Origin: Helicobacter heilmannii
Lineage (GTDB): Bacteria > Campylobacterota > Campylobacteria > Campylobacterales > Helicobacteraceae
Length of the DNA: 52,164 nucleotides
Assembly: GCF_001283065.1 (NCBI RefSeq)
Contig: NZ_CDMK01000003.1
Location: 102,892-155,055 of the forward strand
Direction: 5' to 3'
Below the pieces are notes generated by a model that was given only the letters and a program-made list of their open reading frames with translations, ran no database searches and had not been told where the DNA came from. The translations under genes and the position numbers were made by a program. Shown piece after piece: positions 27,448 through 36,873 of this stretch (its first letter is position 1; the number at the start of each line of letters is the position of its first letter).

Positions 27448-28449
27448 ATGAAGAGATTTAAGCCCGAGTGGGAGGAGCAGAGTGCCATTTTGATGGCGTA
27501 TCCCCACACCGCTACCGATTGGGGGGTGTATTTGGAAGAAGCCCAGGAGTGCTTTAGCAACATCATCGACGCTTTGAGCCATTACCAGGAAGTGGTCGTT
27601 TGTGTACACCCAAACGACACCAAGAGCCAAGATTATCTCGCCAAAATGAGCCAAGTGCAGATCGCCCTGATCGAGACTAACGATACATGGGCTAGGGACT
27701 TTGGGCCATTGTGTGTGGAAACCAATGGCATCGCCCTTTACTTGGATTTTATTTTCAACGCGTGGGGGGGCAAGTACCAAGCGCATTTAGACAACGCCAT
27801 CAGTTCCAAGCTCGCCCAAAAGGGGCTCTTAAAGCACCCCTTGCGTTTTGTCAATTTCGTTTTAGAGGGCGGGAGTGTGGAGAGCGATGGGGAGGGGAGC
27901 ATCTTAACCACAACTTCTTGCCTGCTAAACCCCGATCGCAACCCAAATCTAGACCAAGCCCAAATCACGGGGGTGCTAAAGCAAGAGCTCGGGGCGCAAC
28001 AAATTCTATGGTTAGATGTGCAGCCCCTAGCAGGCGATGACACAGACGGGCACATCGACACTTTGGCGCGCTTTTTAGACCCCAACACAATTGCCTATGT
28101 GAGCTGCAGCAACCGCAACGACCCCCACTACGACGACCTAAAAAACATGGAAGCGCAGCTACGCCACTTAAGAAATATGGAGGGGGAGCACTATGAGCTC
28201 TTGCCCCTTCCCCTGCCTAGTCCCAAATTCTACCAAAACACCCGCTTGCCCGCTACTTATGCTAACTTCTTATGGGTGAACAACAACAACCAAAAAGTGC
28301 TCTTTGTCCCCACCTATGACGACTCCGCAGACAATAAAGTCTTAAAGATTCTAGAGGATCACACAGGGGTTGAGGTCGTGGGTGTGGATTGCTCGGTCTT
28401 GATCCGCCAAAAGGGCAGCTTGCATTGCGCCACCATGCAACTTTACTAG
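27448..28449 (+). CDS. Agmatine deiminase (peptidylarginine-deiminase family)
   Basis: Hydrolyses agmatine to N-carbamoylputrescine and ammonia. The 333 residues fit bacterial agmatine deiminases. Guanidine-site residues: NDTWARDFGP (about 75-84), FNAWGGKY, VLEGGSVESDGEGS with the catalytic Glu/Asp pair, and DTDGHIDTLARF (the His-Asp motif about 195-206). The catalytic Cys lies in GSLHCATMQ at the C-terminus (about 326). A G7 run occurs at 27764-27770. It is the first gene of a plus-strand cluster; hypF begins 6 bases after it. The gene order matches H. pylori HP0049-HP0047. The downstream N-carbamoylputrescine amidohydrolase is not nearby. Confidence 0.9.
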   Translation: MKRFKPEWEEQSAILMAYPHTATDWGVYLEEAQECFSNIIDALSHYQEVVVCVHPNDTKSQDYLAKMSQVQIALIETNDTWARDFGPLCVETNGIALYLDFIFNAWGGKYQAHLDNAISSKLAQKGLLKHPLRFVNFVLEGGSVESDGEGSILTTTSCLLNPDRNPNLDQAQITGVLKQELGAQQILWLDVQPLAGDDTDGHIDTLARFLDPNTIAYVSCSNRNDPHYDDLKNMEAQLRHLRNMEGEHYELLPLPLPSPKFYQNTRLPATYANFLWVNNNNQKVLFVPTYDDSADNKVLKILEDHTGVEVVGVDCSVLIRQKGSLHCATMQLY

Positions 28450-28455
28450 GTTTCT

Positions 28456-30642
28456 TTGGTTAAACTCATCATCAGCGGACGAGTGCAGGGCGTGGGCTTT
28501 CGCCCCTTTGTTTACAACGCCGCTCTTAGACTGGGCACTAAGGGTTTTGTTTGTAATGTAGGCGGGCAGGTGGAAGTGGTGCTTGAAAAGGCGCACTTAG
28601 ACGCATTTTTAAAAGAGCTCGCACACAAACCCAAAGAAGCCCACATCACCAATGTCACCCAAGTTGCCACCACTCCCCTAAATACCCCCTTTCACATCGC
28701 CCCTAGCCGTGGGGTGCATTTAAGCCTCAAAGACAGCTTGCCCCTAGATTTAGCCATATGCCCAGATTGTTTAAAAGACACGCTAGACCCACATAGCCGT
28801 TTTTATGGCTACCCCTTCACAGCGTGTGCACATTGTGGCCCGCGCTTTAGTCTGCTAGAAAGCCTGCCCTTTGATCGCCCTCACACTTCTATGAAAAATT
28901 TTACACTCTGCAAGACTTGCACCAAAGACTACCACGACCCCGCAAACCGCCGCTTTTTCGCCCAAACTTTAAGCTGTCCCAAGTGCCCCATTAGTTTAAG
29001 CTTTTATAACCAAGAGGGCGTGAAACACACAAACGCCCTAGAGCAGGCCATCCACGCCCTACAAAAAGGGGAGGTGGTCGCAATTAAGGGCGTGGGTGGC
29101 TTTGCGCTCAGTGCTTTAGCTAGCCATAAAGAAGCGGTTGCGCAAATCCGCGCCCTTAAAACCCGCCCTTTTAAACCCCTAGCCCTCATGGCCGCAAGCA
29201 CCAAAGAGGCGCAACGATGTGTGCATTTAAGTACGCTGGAGCTCTTAGCCCTGCAATCCAAAGAAGCCCCCATCGTGCTCGCCCTTAAAAAGACACAAGA
29301 ATACGACCACCTAGCCCCAAACCTGAACACCCTAGGTGTGCTGTTGCCCTACAGTGCCCTGCACCATTTAATCCTACAAGAAGTGGGGGCGGTGGTTTTC
29401 ACCAGTGCGAATTTAAAGGGCGAGCCCATCATCACAGAGCTAGAGGAGTTGCAAGCCAAGTTTCCTAAGCTGAGTGTTTTAGATCACAACCGCCAAATTG
29501 TGCATGGCATTGATGATAGCGTGGTGCGCCTTGTGGCGGGGCAAATGCGCCTTGTGCGCTTGGCCCGAGGCTATGCCCCCCTGCACTTACCCCTAAGTGC
29601 ACCGCAAAACACGCTAGGCATGGGAGCACAGAATAAGGCGAATTTATGCCTAATGCATGAGGGTTGTTTAATCACACCTGAGCTTAGTGGTCTTGAGAGC
29701 GTGGCGAGCATTGAGAGGTACCAGCAAGATTTCAACTTTTTCACCAAGCTTTATCATAAGCCCCAAGCCATCGGGCTAGACTTGCACCCCAAGTACACGG
29801 CTAGCCAAATAGGCAAAGCACAACACACCCCCTATAAGGAGGTGCAACACCACATGGCCCACCTGCACGCACTGCTTGCTGAGTGGGAGCTAGAACACCC
29901 CTTTAAAGAGGGGCAGGCCCTCTTGGCGTTTATTTGCGATGGCTTTGGGCTGTCGCCAAATAAGAGCCTTTGGGGCGGGGAGGTGTTTTTAGCCACCGTT
30001 AAAGCGGGCGAGCTTCACAGCAAGCATCTACACAGTCTGCAAGCCATGTGCTTGCCCCGCTCTAGCGCGCTGTTAAAAGACACACACGCGCTAGGTTACG
30101 CCCTAGCTTACCAGCATAACCTAGCCTTTGCCCCCTTGCTCTTAGAGCCCAAAAAGGCACACAACATTGCCACCTTGCTTGATAAAAATACCGCCACGAT
30201 TACAAGCACTTCTGTGGGGCGCTTGTTTGACGCACTGGCGTGCTTTTGCAAAGTGGGGGACTTTAACACCTATGAAGCCCAAAGTGCCATGCAACTAGAG
30301 AGCCTAGCTAGCACCCACCCAAGCAGTGAAGCCTACCCCTTTCATATCCAAGCAGACATCGCCATTGCCCCCATGCTAAAGGCCATGGAGGCGGATATTT
30401 TAAATGAGAGGTACGCCCTAGTGGCCAAGAAATTCCACAACACTCTAGCCCACATCGCCCTAAGTTTATCTATGCGCTATAACCTGCCCCTGCTGCTTGG
30501 TGGGGGGGTGTTTTTAAACCGCCTCTTGGGCGATGCCATCCAAGAGATTTTTAAAAAGAGGGTGTTTTTCTTGTCCAAGCTCTTGCCCCCCACGGACGGG
30601 GCATTAGCTTTAGGGCAGGCGTATTTTGTAGCAAATACATGA
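28456..30642 (+). CDS. hypF: Carbamoyltransferase HypF (NiFe hydrogenase maturation)
   Basis: Transfers a carbamoyl group, the precursor of the CN ligand, from carbamoyl phosphate to the C-terminal Cys of HypE. The 728 residues show the full architecture: acylphosphatase domain (1-90, GRVQGVGFRPFVYN), two zinc-finger pairs (CPDC, CAHC, CKTC, CPKC between about 98 and 180), a YrdC-like domain (about 195-380) and a Kae1-like domain (about 390-728, with HHMAHLHALL and FICDGFGLSPN). The start is TTG 28456. A G7 tract at about 30505-30511 encodes the conserved GGG near the end. It works with HypE, which follows after 19 bases; HypA to HypD are not in the window. Confidence 0.95.
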   Translation: MVKLIISGRVQGVGFRPFVYNAALRLGTKGFVCNVGGQVEVVLEKAHLDAFLKELAHKPKEAHITNVTQVATTPLNTPFHIAPSRGVHLSLKDSLPLDLAICPDCLKDTLDPHSRFYGYPFTACAHCGPRFSLLESLPFDRPHTSMKNFTLCKTCTKDYHDPANRRFFAQTLSCPKCPISLSFYNQEGVKHTNALEQAIHALQKGEVVAIKGVGGFALSALASHKEAVAQIRALKTRPFKPLALMAASTKEAQRCVHLSTLELLALQSKEAPIVLALKKTQEYDHLAPNLNTLGVLLPYSALHHLILQEVGAVVFTSANLKGEPIITELEELQAKFPKLSVLDHNRQIVHGIDDSVVRLVAGQMRLVRLARGYAPLHLPLSAPQNTLGMGAQNKANLCLMHEGCLITPELSGLESVASIERYQQDFNFFTKLYHKPQAIGLDLHPKYTASQIGKAQHTPYKEVQHHMAHLHALLAEWELEHPFKEGQALLAFICDGFGLSPNKSLWGGEVFLATVKAGELHSKHLHSLQAMCLPRSSALLKDTHALGYALAYQHNLAFAPLLLEPKKAHNIATLLDKNTATITSTSVGRLFDALACFCKVGDFNTYEAQSAMQLESLASTHPSSEAYPFHIQADIAIAPMLKAMEADILNERYALVAKKFHNTLAHIALSLSMRYNLPLLLGGGVFLNRLLGDAIQEIFKKRVFFLSKLLPPTDGALALGQAYFVANT

Positions 30643-30661
30643 TCAAAAATCAAGGGGTTAC

Positions 30662-31648
30662 ATGCAGGTTGTTAATTTGAGTTGTGGCAATGGGGGTAAA
30701 GAGGCGCAGAATTTTATAAACAAAGTTTTTATGCCCCATTTGCAAGAGTTTTTAGTGGCGCAAGGCGAGGATGCGGGGGTGTTTGAGGCCAGCGGGGCGT
30801 GGGCTGTGAGTACCGATAGTTTTGTCATTGACCCACCTCTTTTCAAAGGCGGGGACATCGGCAAGTTATGTGTGTGTGGGAGCGCAAACGACATTACTAT
30901 GCAGGGCGCACGCCCCGCTTATCTTAGCGTGGGCTTCATCCTAGAGGAGGGGCTAGAGATACAAACATTGCAAGAAATTTTACACTCCATGCAAGGACAA
31001 TTACGCCTAGGTGGGCTAAAACTGATCTCCTTAGACACCAAAGTCGTGCCCAAGGGCTGTGTGGATAAAATCTTCATCAGCACCACCGCCCTAGGTCCCG
31101 TGCTTTACCCAAACCTAAGCGCGAAAAATCTTAAGGAGGGGCAGGCAATCGTTGTGAGCGGAGCCATCGGCACACATGGGGCGATGCTCTTTGCGCTTAG
31201 AAGTGAAATCCAACTAGACACGCCCTTAGAAAGCGATTGTAAGCAACTATATCCCCTCTTAGAGCCTGTGTTTGAAAGCGGGTGTAAACTCTACGCCTTA
31301 AGAGACGCGACAAGGGGGGGCTTAGCATCCGTCTTGCACGAGTGGGCGCAAAGTTCAACCGTGGGTATAGAGGTGAGCGAAGAGCAGATCCCCGTTTTAG
31401 AGGGGGTTAGAGGGGTGTGTGAGATTTTGGGGCTAGAGCCTTTTGTGCTGGCCAATGAGGGGGTGTGTGTACTCAGTGTTGAGTCTTGCGATGCCCCTAA
31501 AGTTTGCGCCATGCTTCAAGAGAGAGGGGCTAAGGCATGTATCATCGGGCAGGTGGTGAGCGCTCTGGGCGTAACGCTTAAAACCCCTTGGGGTTCAAAA
31601 CGCCCGCTAGACATCCTAGAAGGCGAGTTGTTACCAAGGATTTGCTAA
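30662..31648 (+). CDS. hypE: Hydrogenase maturation factor HypE
   Basis: Dehydrates the carbamoyl group on its C-terminal Cys to a thiocyanate, giving the CN ligand of the NiFe cofactor. The 328 residues end in ELLPRIC, the diagnostic HypE tail with terminal Cys. The PurM-like fold shows GDIGKLCVCGSANDITMQGA (about 62-81), SLDTKVVPKGCVDKIFI, and RDATRGGLASVLHEWA. The ribosome site is AAGGGG. A G6 run lies in the RGG codons. Confidence 0.96.
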   Translation: MQVVNLSCGNGGKEAQNFINKVFMPHLQEFLVAQGEDAGVFEASGAWAVSTDSFVIDPPLFKGGDIGKLCVCGSANDITMQGARPAYLSVGFILEEGLEIQTLQEILHSMQGQLRLGGLKLISLDTKVVPKGCVDKIFISTTALGPVLYPNLSAKNLKEGQAIVVSGAIGTHGAMLFALRSEIQLDTPLESDCKQLYPLLEPVFESGCKLYALRDATRGGLASVLHEWAQSSTVGIEVSEEQIPVLEGVRGVCEILGLEPFVLANEGVCVLSVESCDAPKVCAMLQERGAKACIIGQVVSALGVTLKTPWGSKRPLDILEGELLPRIC

Positions 31649-31720
31649 AGGTTAAAAAAACATTTGCTTTATTGGCTTAAAGTTTCCGGGTGTTTTTTAA
31701 ATTTCTTGAAGGAGCAAGTG

Positions 31721-32737
31721 ATGCGACACGGAGATATTAGCAGCAGTCCCGAAACCGTTGGCGTGGCGGTGGTGAATTACAAAATGCCTAGGCTACACAC
31801 CAAACAAGATGTCCTAGACAATTGCCATAAAATTGCAGACATGATTACAGGCGTGAAACAAGGTTTGCCTGGGTTAGATTTAATCATCTTTCCTGAGTAC
31901 AGCACGCACGGCATCATGTACGACCGCAAAGAAATGTTTGACACGGCGGCGAGTGTGCCTGGTGAAGAGACCACGATTTTTGCCAACGCCTGCAAAAAGA
32001 ACAAGGTGTGGGGCGTGTTTTCTTTAACGGGTGAAAAGCACGAAGACCCTAAAAAGAACCCCTACAACACCCTCATTCTCATCAACGACAAAGGCGAGAT
32101 CGTGCAAAAGTACCGCAAAATTTTGCCCTGGTGCCCCATTGAGTGCTGGTATCCGGGGGATAAAACCTATGTCGTGGATGGGCCTAAAGGCTTAAAAGTT
32201 TCGCTCATCATCTGCGATGATGGCAACTACCCTGAGATTTGGCGCGACTGTGCCATGCGTGGGGCCGAGCTCATTGTGCGCTGTCAAGGCTATATGTATC
32301 CGGCTAAAGAACAACAAATCACAATGGTAAAAGCCATGGCGTGGGCAAACCAGTGCTACGTGGCGGTGGCCAACGCTGCTGGCTTTGACGGGGTGTATTC
32401 TTACTTCGGACATTCCAGCATTGTAGGCTTTGACGGACGCACTTTGGGTGAGTGTGGGGAAGAAGAGTATGGGATTCAATACGCCCAACTCTCCGTGCAC
32501 GAAATCCGCGATGCACGCAAACACGACCAAAGCCAAAACCAACTCTTCAAACTCTTACACAGAGGCTATAGCGGGGTCTTCATCAGTGGTGATGGAGATA
32601 AAGGCGTGGCCGAATGCCCCTTTGAGTTTTACAGAACGTGGGTAACCGACCCCAAAAAAGCCCAAGCCAATGTAGAGAAATTCACAAGACACCACATTGG
32701 CGTGAAAGACTGCCCCATCTACGATTTGCCACATTAA
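31721..32737 (+). CDS. amiE: Aliphatic amidase AmiE
   Basis: Nitrilase-superfamily enzyme that hydrolyses short aliphatic amides to acid and ammonia, cytoplasmic. The start is ATG 31721 ([20 protein letters not shown]) with AAGGAG upstream; the frame is open to 31664 only because nothing interrupts it. It has 338 residues. The catalytic triad by my count is Glu59 ([10 protein letters not shown]), Lys133 (KYRKILPW) and Cys165 ([10 protein letters not shown]). The N-terminus MRHGDISSS and the AmiE-specific [18 protein letters not shown] separate it from AmiF formamidase. Ammonia helps gastric bacteria against acid. In H. pylori amiE lies at a different place; here it follows hypE by 72 bases. 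Confidence 0.96.
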   Translation: MRHGDISSSPETVGVAVVNYKMPRLHTKQDVLDNCHKIADMITGVKQGLPGLDLIIFPEYSTHGIMYDRKEMFDTAASVPGEETTIFANACKKNKVWGVFSLTGEKHEDPKKNPYNTLILINDKGEIVQKYRKILPWCPIECWYPGDKTYVVDGPKGLKVSLIICDDGNYPEIWRDCAMRGAELIVRCQGYMYPAKEQQITMVKAMAWANQCYVAVANAAGFDGVYSYFGHSSIVGFDGRTLGECGEEEYGIQYAQLSVHEIRDARKHDQSQNQLFKLLHRGYSGVFISGDGDKGVAECPFEFYRTWVTDPKKAQANVEKFTRHHIGVKDCPIYDLPH

Positions 32738-32770
32738 TGTAATTGTGGCAATCTTGGGCGCAAGGCGTGC

Positions 32771-32776
32771 TATAAT
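32771..32776 (+). promoter_or_regulatory. Extended -10 box of the small lipoprotein gene
   Basis: TGCTATAAT is an extended -10 located 34-40 bases before the TTG start. AGAGGAG at 32798-32804 is a strong ribosome site that fixes the start at the TTG. Confidence 0.65.
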
Positions 32777-32810
32777 AGCGGGTTCTGAAAAAAGATAAGA
32801 GGAGAACCCA

Positions 32811-33026
32811 TTGAACAAACACGCCTTGACCACCGCTTTTTTGGCGGCTCTTTTCATCACAGGGTGTGCTACCCAAAGCACCCCTGCTAAAAGCACAGCG
32901 CCTAGCAAACCCGCCGCTACACAAAAAGCCCCTGGCGCAAAACAAACGACACAACAAAGCACCCAGCAAAACCAAGACGATGACGGCATCAACTATGAAA
33001 GATCTTTAATTCGGGGGAAAAAGTAG
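32811..33026 (+). CDS. Small Thr/Gln/Pro-rich lipoprotein
   Basis: A 71-residue protein with a signal peptide (NKHALTTAFLAALFIT) and lipobox ITGC, so Cys19 is probably lipidated. The mature part is a low-complexity stretch of Thr, Ser, Lys, Pro and Gln ending in a short charged block (NYERSLIRGKK). The start is TTG at 32811, supported by AGAGGAG and an extended -10. Function unknown; it may be a surface-tethered spacer. Confidence 0.75.
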   Translation: MNKHALTTAFLAALFITGCATQSTPAKSTAPSKPAATQKAPGAKQTTQQSTQQNQDDDGINYERSLIRGKK

Positions 33027-33038
33027 GGTTGAGTGGTG

Positions 33039-33055
33039 TGTGGGCTAGGCCCACA
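33039..33055 (+). terminator. Hairpin after the small lipoprotein gene
   Basis: TGTGGGC pairs exactly with GCCCACA across a three-base loop, 12 bases after the stop. No T run follows, so this is a terminator candidate or an mRNA-stabilising structure. Confidence 0.4.
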
Positions 33056-33173
33056 AGAAACTGCAAGCTAAATTAACGAGCAGATCTTTACAAGCAAAAC
33101 TGCAGACTAAGGGCACAACTAGAAATCCACAATCCGTCTAAGCACTTGTTGGGTAAAAAAGTTTACAAGGAAA

Positions 33174-33251
33174 TGGTCGGAGTAGCGGGATTCAAACCCA
33201 CGACCTCACCCACCCCAAGGGTGCGCGCTAATCAGGCTGCGCCATACTCCG
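33174..33251 (-). tRNA. tRNA-Pro (anticodon GGG)
   Basis: Minus-strand cloverleaf of 78 bases with encoded CCA. The acceptor stem CGGAGTA pairs fully with TACTCCG, then A and CCA. The D arm is GCGC...GCGC, the anticodon stem CACCC/GGGTG encloses the loop TTGGGGT with GGG at positions 34-36, and the T arm contains GGTTTGAATCC. It lies in the 270-bp gap between the small lipoprotein gene and dxr. Confidence 0.95.
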
Positions 33252-33299
33252 TAAAAGGTTGATTCTATCTAAATAAAGTTAACTTTAACTTAAGTCCAC

Positions 33300-34400
33300 C
33301 TAAACATGGAGCGTTTGCATGAAGCGGCGTACTTGGGTGTCTAAGGCTTTAATTTGCTCTAAATGGTCTAAGGGTGGGAGTTGATCTTTAAAGTGTTCTA
33401 AACTTTGCGCCACCAAGGCGTGGATATTGCCAAAGGGCATCGCCCCCGTTTTAAAGGCGCGTAGAGCCTCTTCATTGCTGGCATTGAGTACCACGCCTAG
33501 TTTGGGTTGTTGTAATAATAAATCTTTAAATCTCCAAAGGGGGTATCTAGCCGGGTCTATGGGCTCGAATTTAAGCGGGGTGTTGAACAAATCAAGGGGT
33601 TTTGAGGGCAAATTTTGGGCATTTGTGGGGCTTAGGGCGTGGATGATGGGCAGGCGCATATCTGGCTGGCTAAGCTGGGCATGCCAGCTTTGATCTTTCA
33701 AGCGCACCAAAGCATGCACACGCGAGTTACGCTCAAGGCATGCATCCACTTGAATCCCTCCAAAGAGCCAATACGCTTCCAAGAGCTCAAAAAGTTTATT
33801 GGCCATGCTCGCAGAATTAATGGTGATGTCCGCGCCCATTTGCCAGTTGGGGTGTTTTAACACCTCTTCAAGGCTCTGGCTGGGAATTTGTGCCAAAGGG
33901 GTATCCCTCAAAGCCCCCCCGCTGGCGGTGATGAATAAAGTATCCACGCTCTCTTTGGGCGTGTTTTTAAGCAACGCATACAGGGCAAAGTGCTCGCTAT
34001 CAATGGGTAAAATCTTCGCCCCCTTTAAAAGCCACCCACCCACCACCAAAGACTCTTTATTGGCTAGAGCTAAAGTCTTGCCCTCTTGAAAGGTGCACAG
34101 GCTAGGCTCTAGCCCGCTAAAACCCACCAGAGCGTTTAGCACTAAATCGCTTTGGCTGCTTGCCACCATTTGGACGATCCCCTCCGCCCCGATAAAAATT
34201 TCTGTGCCTTGGGGAGCTTTGAGACGGGGGTAATCCTTCTTGTCCAAAAGCGCTACTTTTTTAGGTTTGTGGACGGCAATTTGGGCGTTTAAAAGCTCCA
34301 CATTGCGCCCCGCACTTAAGGCCTCTATGGGCAGGTGAAACAACTGGGCCACTTCTAGAGCCTGCCGCCCCACCGAACCCGTGCTGCCTAGGATGATCAT
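33300..34400 (-). CDS. dxr: 1-deoxy-D-xylulose-5-phosphate reductoisomerase
   Basis: NADPH-dependent second enzyme of the MEP isoprenoid pathway; makes MEP from DXP. The 366 residues fit Helicobacter Dxr. The dinucleotide loop GSTGSVGRQALEVA is at residues 5-18, LALANKESLVVGG at about 110-122, and the metal/substrate motif LPIDSEHFAL at about 133-142. The C-terminal domain includes NFDLFNTPLKFEPID. It overlaps cdsA by 4 bases. Fosmidomycin-family inhibitors act on this enzyme class. Confidence 0.95.
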   Translation of the reverse strand: MIILGSTGSVGRQALEVAQLFHLPIEALSAGRNVELLNAQIAVHKPKKVALLDKKDYPRLKAPQGTEIFIGAEGIVQMVASSQSDLVLNALVGFSGLEPSLCTFQEGKTLALANKESLVVGGWLLKGAKILPIDSEHFALYALLKNTPKESVDTLFITASGGALRDTPLAQIPSQSLEEVLKHPNWQMGADITINSASMANKLFELLEAYWLFGGIQVDACLERNSRVHALVRLKDQSWHAQLSQPDMRLPIIHALSPTNAQNLPSKPLDLFNTPLKFEPIDPARYPLWRFKDLLLQQPKLGVVLNASNEEALRAFKTGAMPFGNIHALVAQSLEHFKDQLPPLDHLEQIKALDTQVRRFMQTLHV

Positions 34401-35188
34401 AAAGTGGATTCTATGACGGTTTTCGTACGCAGCAAGAAGTGCAAGACCACAACGGCAAAGAGCATGGCATCCATGCGGTCTAATACCCCCCCGTGCCCGG
34501 GCAAGATGGTCCCGCTGTCTTTCACCCCTGCTCGCCTTTTTAATGAACTTTCATACAAATCCCCCCAAATCGCGCTGATCGCCATCACGGCACTGGTAAA
34601 AAAGGCGTAGAAAAAGCCCACATATTTTAAGCCCACCAATCCCCCCACCACGCTCGCAAACATAAAACCCACAAATGCCCCCTCAAAGGTCTTTTTGGGC
34701 GAAGTGGGGCTTAAAGGGATGTTGCCAAAGAGCCGCCCGCCAAAATACGCCCCCACATCGGCAACCACCACCACCACCACGAGCCACACCACAGCCATCA
34801 TCCCAAAGTCCTTATATATATCGAAAATGTAGGCAAAGGGCAGAGAGGGGTAGATGAAGACCAAGCAGTGGTGCACATCATAGCCCCGATAGGCTAAAAA
34901 CCCCGCCACAAACATCCCCATCACCATCACGCTTTCAAAGGGCGGAGTGATGTAGACCAACACCCATACAAAGATCAAAACCACATAGTGCCATGTGTTG
35001 GGTACAGGGCCATAGATTTTTTGATAAAGGTGCAGGGCTTCATGCGCGCCGATTAAATACGCCACCCCCAGTACCATCCAAAACAACCATAAAGAGTTTA
35101 AAGACAACACTAGAGCGGCTAAAATGAGCAAAGCTACCCCCGTGATATAACGTGCTTTTTCGCCATAAAATTTTGATTTGAATTGCAT
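34397..35188 (-). CDS. cdsA: Phosphatidate cytidylyltransferase
   Basis: Makes CDP-diacylglycerol for phospholipids. The 263 residues hold about seven hydrophobic segments and the C-terminal signature AIWGDLYESSLKRRAGVKDSG followed by LPGHGGVLDRMDAML. It lies 8 bases after the DASS transporter's frame and 4 bases into dxr, as in H. pylori (HP0216-HP0214). It is an inner-membrane enzyme. Confidence 0.95.
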   Translation of the reverse strand: MQFKSKFYGEKARYITGVALLILAALVLSLNSLWLFWMVLGVAYLIGAHEALHLYQKIYGPVPNTWHYVVLIFVWVLVYITPPFESVMVMGMFVAGFLAYRGYDVHHCLVFIYPSLPFAYIFDIYKDFGMMAVVWLVVVVVVADVGAYFGGRLFGNIPLSPTSPKKTFEGAFVGFMFASVVGGLVGLKYVGFFYAFFTSAVMAISAIWGDLYESSLKRRAGVKDSGTILPGHGGVLDRMDAMLFAVVVLHFLLRTKTVIESTL

Positions 35189-35196
35189 CGTGTTCC

Positions 35197-36797
35197 CTAA
35201 TGTTCAAAAATGACACCAACAAGACTATAAGAAAAACCGCCAATGAGGACGATCCCGATCAAGTTGAGCCACAACCCCGCCTTGATCATGTCCTTCATTT
35301 GTAAATAGCCCGAACCATAGGCGATCGCGTTGGGCGGAGTCGCCACAGGGAGCATGAAAGCACAGGTGGCGGCAAGGGCTACGGGGATGGTGAGTGAAAG
35401 CACCTCAGCCCCCTTAAAGCCCAGCCCCAGCGCCACACCCCCAAGACGGGCAAGAAGGCCGCCGCCGTGGCGGTGTTGGAGGTGATCTCGGTTAAGAAGA
35501 TCACCATTGTGGTTACCAATACAATCAAAAGCAAGAGGGGGATATGCCCTAGTATTGCGACTTGTTTGCCAATCCACAGCGACAGCCCCGTTTTAGAAAA
35601 CTGCGCTGAGAGGGCTAGTCCGCCACCAAAGAGTAGGAGCACATCCCAGGGCAACTTTTTCATCGTACTCCAATCGATGAGGCGGGTGTTTTGTGCGGGG
35701 ATGATGAACAAGAGCACAGCCACAGACATGGCGATGATCGCGTCTATACTGGCAACTTTAATCCCCTTAGAGTGTAAAAAGTTACCCAAGAAAATCCAGC
35801 TTAAGGAGGCGAGCACAAAGAGAAAAGCGACCCAGCACTCCCCGGAGTTCATGGGCCCTAGTTTCTTTAATTCCTCTCTAATCATCTCCTTGCCCCCGGG
35901 GATGTTTTTGATCCTAATGGGAAAGATCACATAGGTGAGCAGAATCCATGTGGCAAAGAGCATGAGCAAAGACAGGGGCACGCCTAAAAGCATCCATTTG
36001 CCAAAGTCGATCTTCACATGCAAGGCTTCTTGCATATAGCCGGCTAAAAGCGCATTAGGGGGTGTGCCTATGAGCGTGCCCAAGGAGCCGATGGAGGCGC
36101 TGTAGGCGATGCCTAGCATCAAACAAACGCTAAAATTGGTGCGGTAAACCGGTGTTTGCGCGTCCTTGCCCTTGTCCACGATGTTTTGTAAAACCCCGCC
36201 CTGGGTACTGGTGCGTGAAAGGGGGCTTGAATCTAAGGGCGTGGCTTGCCCCTGCTTTTCTTCTAAGAGTTTGGCAACCAATTGCAGTACGCTAAGACCC
36301 ACGGGCATCATCATCACAGCCGTGGCGGTGTTGGAAACCCACATGGACAAAAACGCCGTGGCGAGCATAAAGCCAGCGACTAAGGCCCTAGGGCTAGTCC
36401 CCACTAGGGCGATGATGTTTAAAGCGATTCGGGTGTGTAAATTCCACTTTTGCATCGCCATCGCCAACACAAAGCCACCCATGAACAAGAAAATGATGGG
36501 CGAGGCGTAGTTTGCGCCTACTTCTTTAAAGCTTGCCACCCCACAGAGGGTAAACAGCACTAGGGGCAGCAAAGCGGTCGCCACCAACTCGACGGCTTCG
36601 CTCATCCACCACACCCCCATTAAAACCGCAGTGGCAGCGACAAAGGGCATGCTCTCGATCTTCAACTTAGGTTGGTTAATGCTGTGCTGGATGCTCTCTA
36701 TATGCTCTGCCATAGAGAAATATACCAACAACGCCAACACCAGCCCCATAACAAACCCGACCCAAGGGACATAACGGCTGACACTCGGCTGCGGCAT
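35197..36797 (-). pseudogene. DASS-family sodium/dicarboxylate transporter, single-base frameshift
   Basis: The first frame (36797 to about 35440) gives some 452 residues of a polytopic transporter: MPQPSVSRYVPWVGF and the DASS signature regions FLMGGFVLAMAMQKWNLH, STQGG, SLGTLIGTPPNALLAGY, and ITSNTATAAAFLPVLG. The frame then breaks at the G5 run (plus-strand C5 at 35438-35442). Another frame carries on with the true C-terminus (LSLTIPVALAATCAFMLPV, TPPNAIAYGSGY, ending VIFEH) down to 35197. One extra G restores LPVLGGVALGLG and one frame of about 533 codons. If real, the last transport helices and the second TPPNA half are lost. It could be an assembly error, switching or decay. It precedes cdsA as in H. 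pylori. Confidence 0.85.
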
Positions 36798-36828
36798 CGC
36801 AATCCTTAAATAATAAAATCAAAATATT

Positions 36829-36834
36829 ATTATA
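36829..36834 (-). promoter_or_regulatory. -10 box of the DASS-cdsA-dxr run
   Basis: TATAAT on the minus strand, 32-38 bases upstream of the transporter ATG, which has AAGGA before it. It lies inside a 12-bp tandem repeat, so a bound protein could control it. Confidence 0.55.
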
Positions 36835-36853
36835 GTTAAACTTATAGTTAAAC
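36830..36853. repeat. Exact 12-bp tandem direct repeat over the promoter
   Basis: TTATAGTTAAAC occurs twice in direct succession at 36830-36841 and 36842-36853, overlapping and extending upstream of the -10. Such spacing (about one helical turn) is common for operator half-sites. It could also be accidental in this A/T-rich gap. Confidence 0.7.
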
Positions 36854-36873
36854 GGGCTAAAACAGCGTTTAAA

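Noticed and set aside
32192-32992. Minus-strand frames of 116 and 145 codons over amiE and the small lipoprotein gene
   Set aside because: Antisense to AmiE, whose catalytic residues are intact, and to a lipoprotein gene with its own promoter and ribosome site.
33060-33173. Gap between the small lipoprotein gene and tRNA-Pro as a small RNA locus
   Set aside because: No promoter box, stable hairpin or terminator could be made out; nothing supports a transcript.
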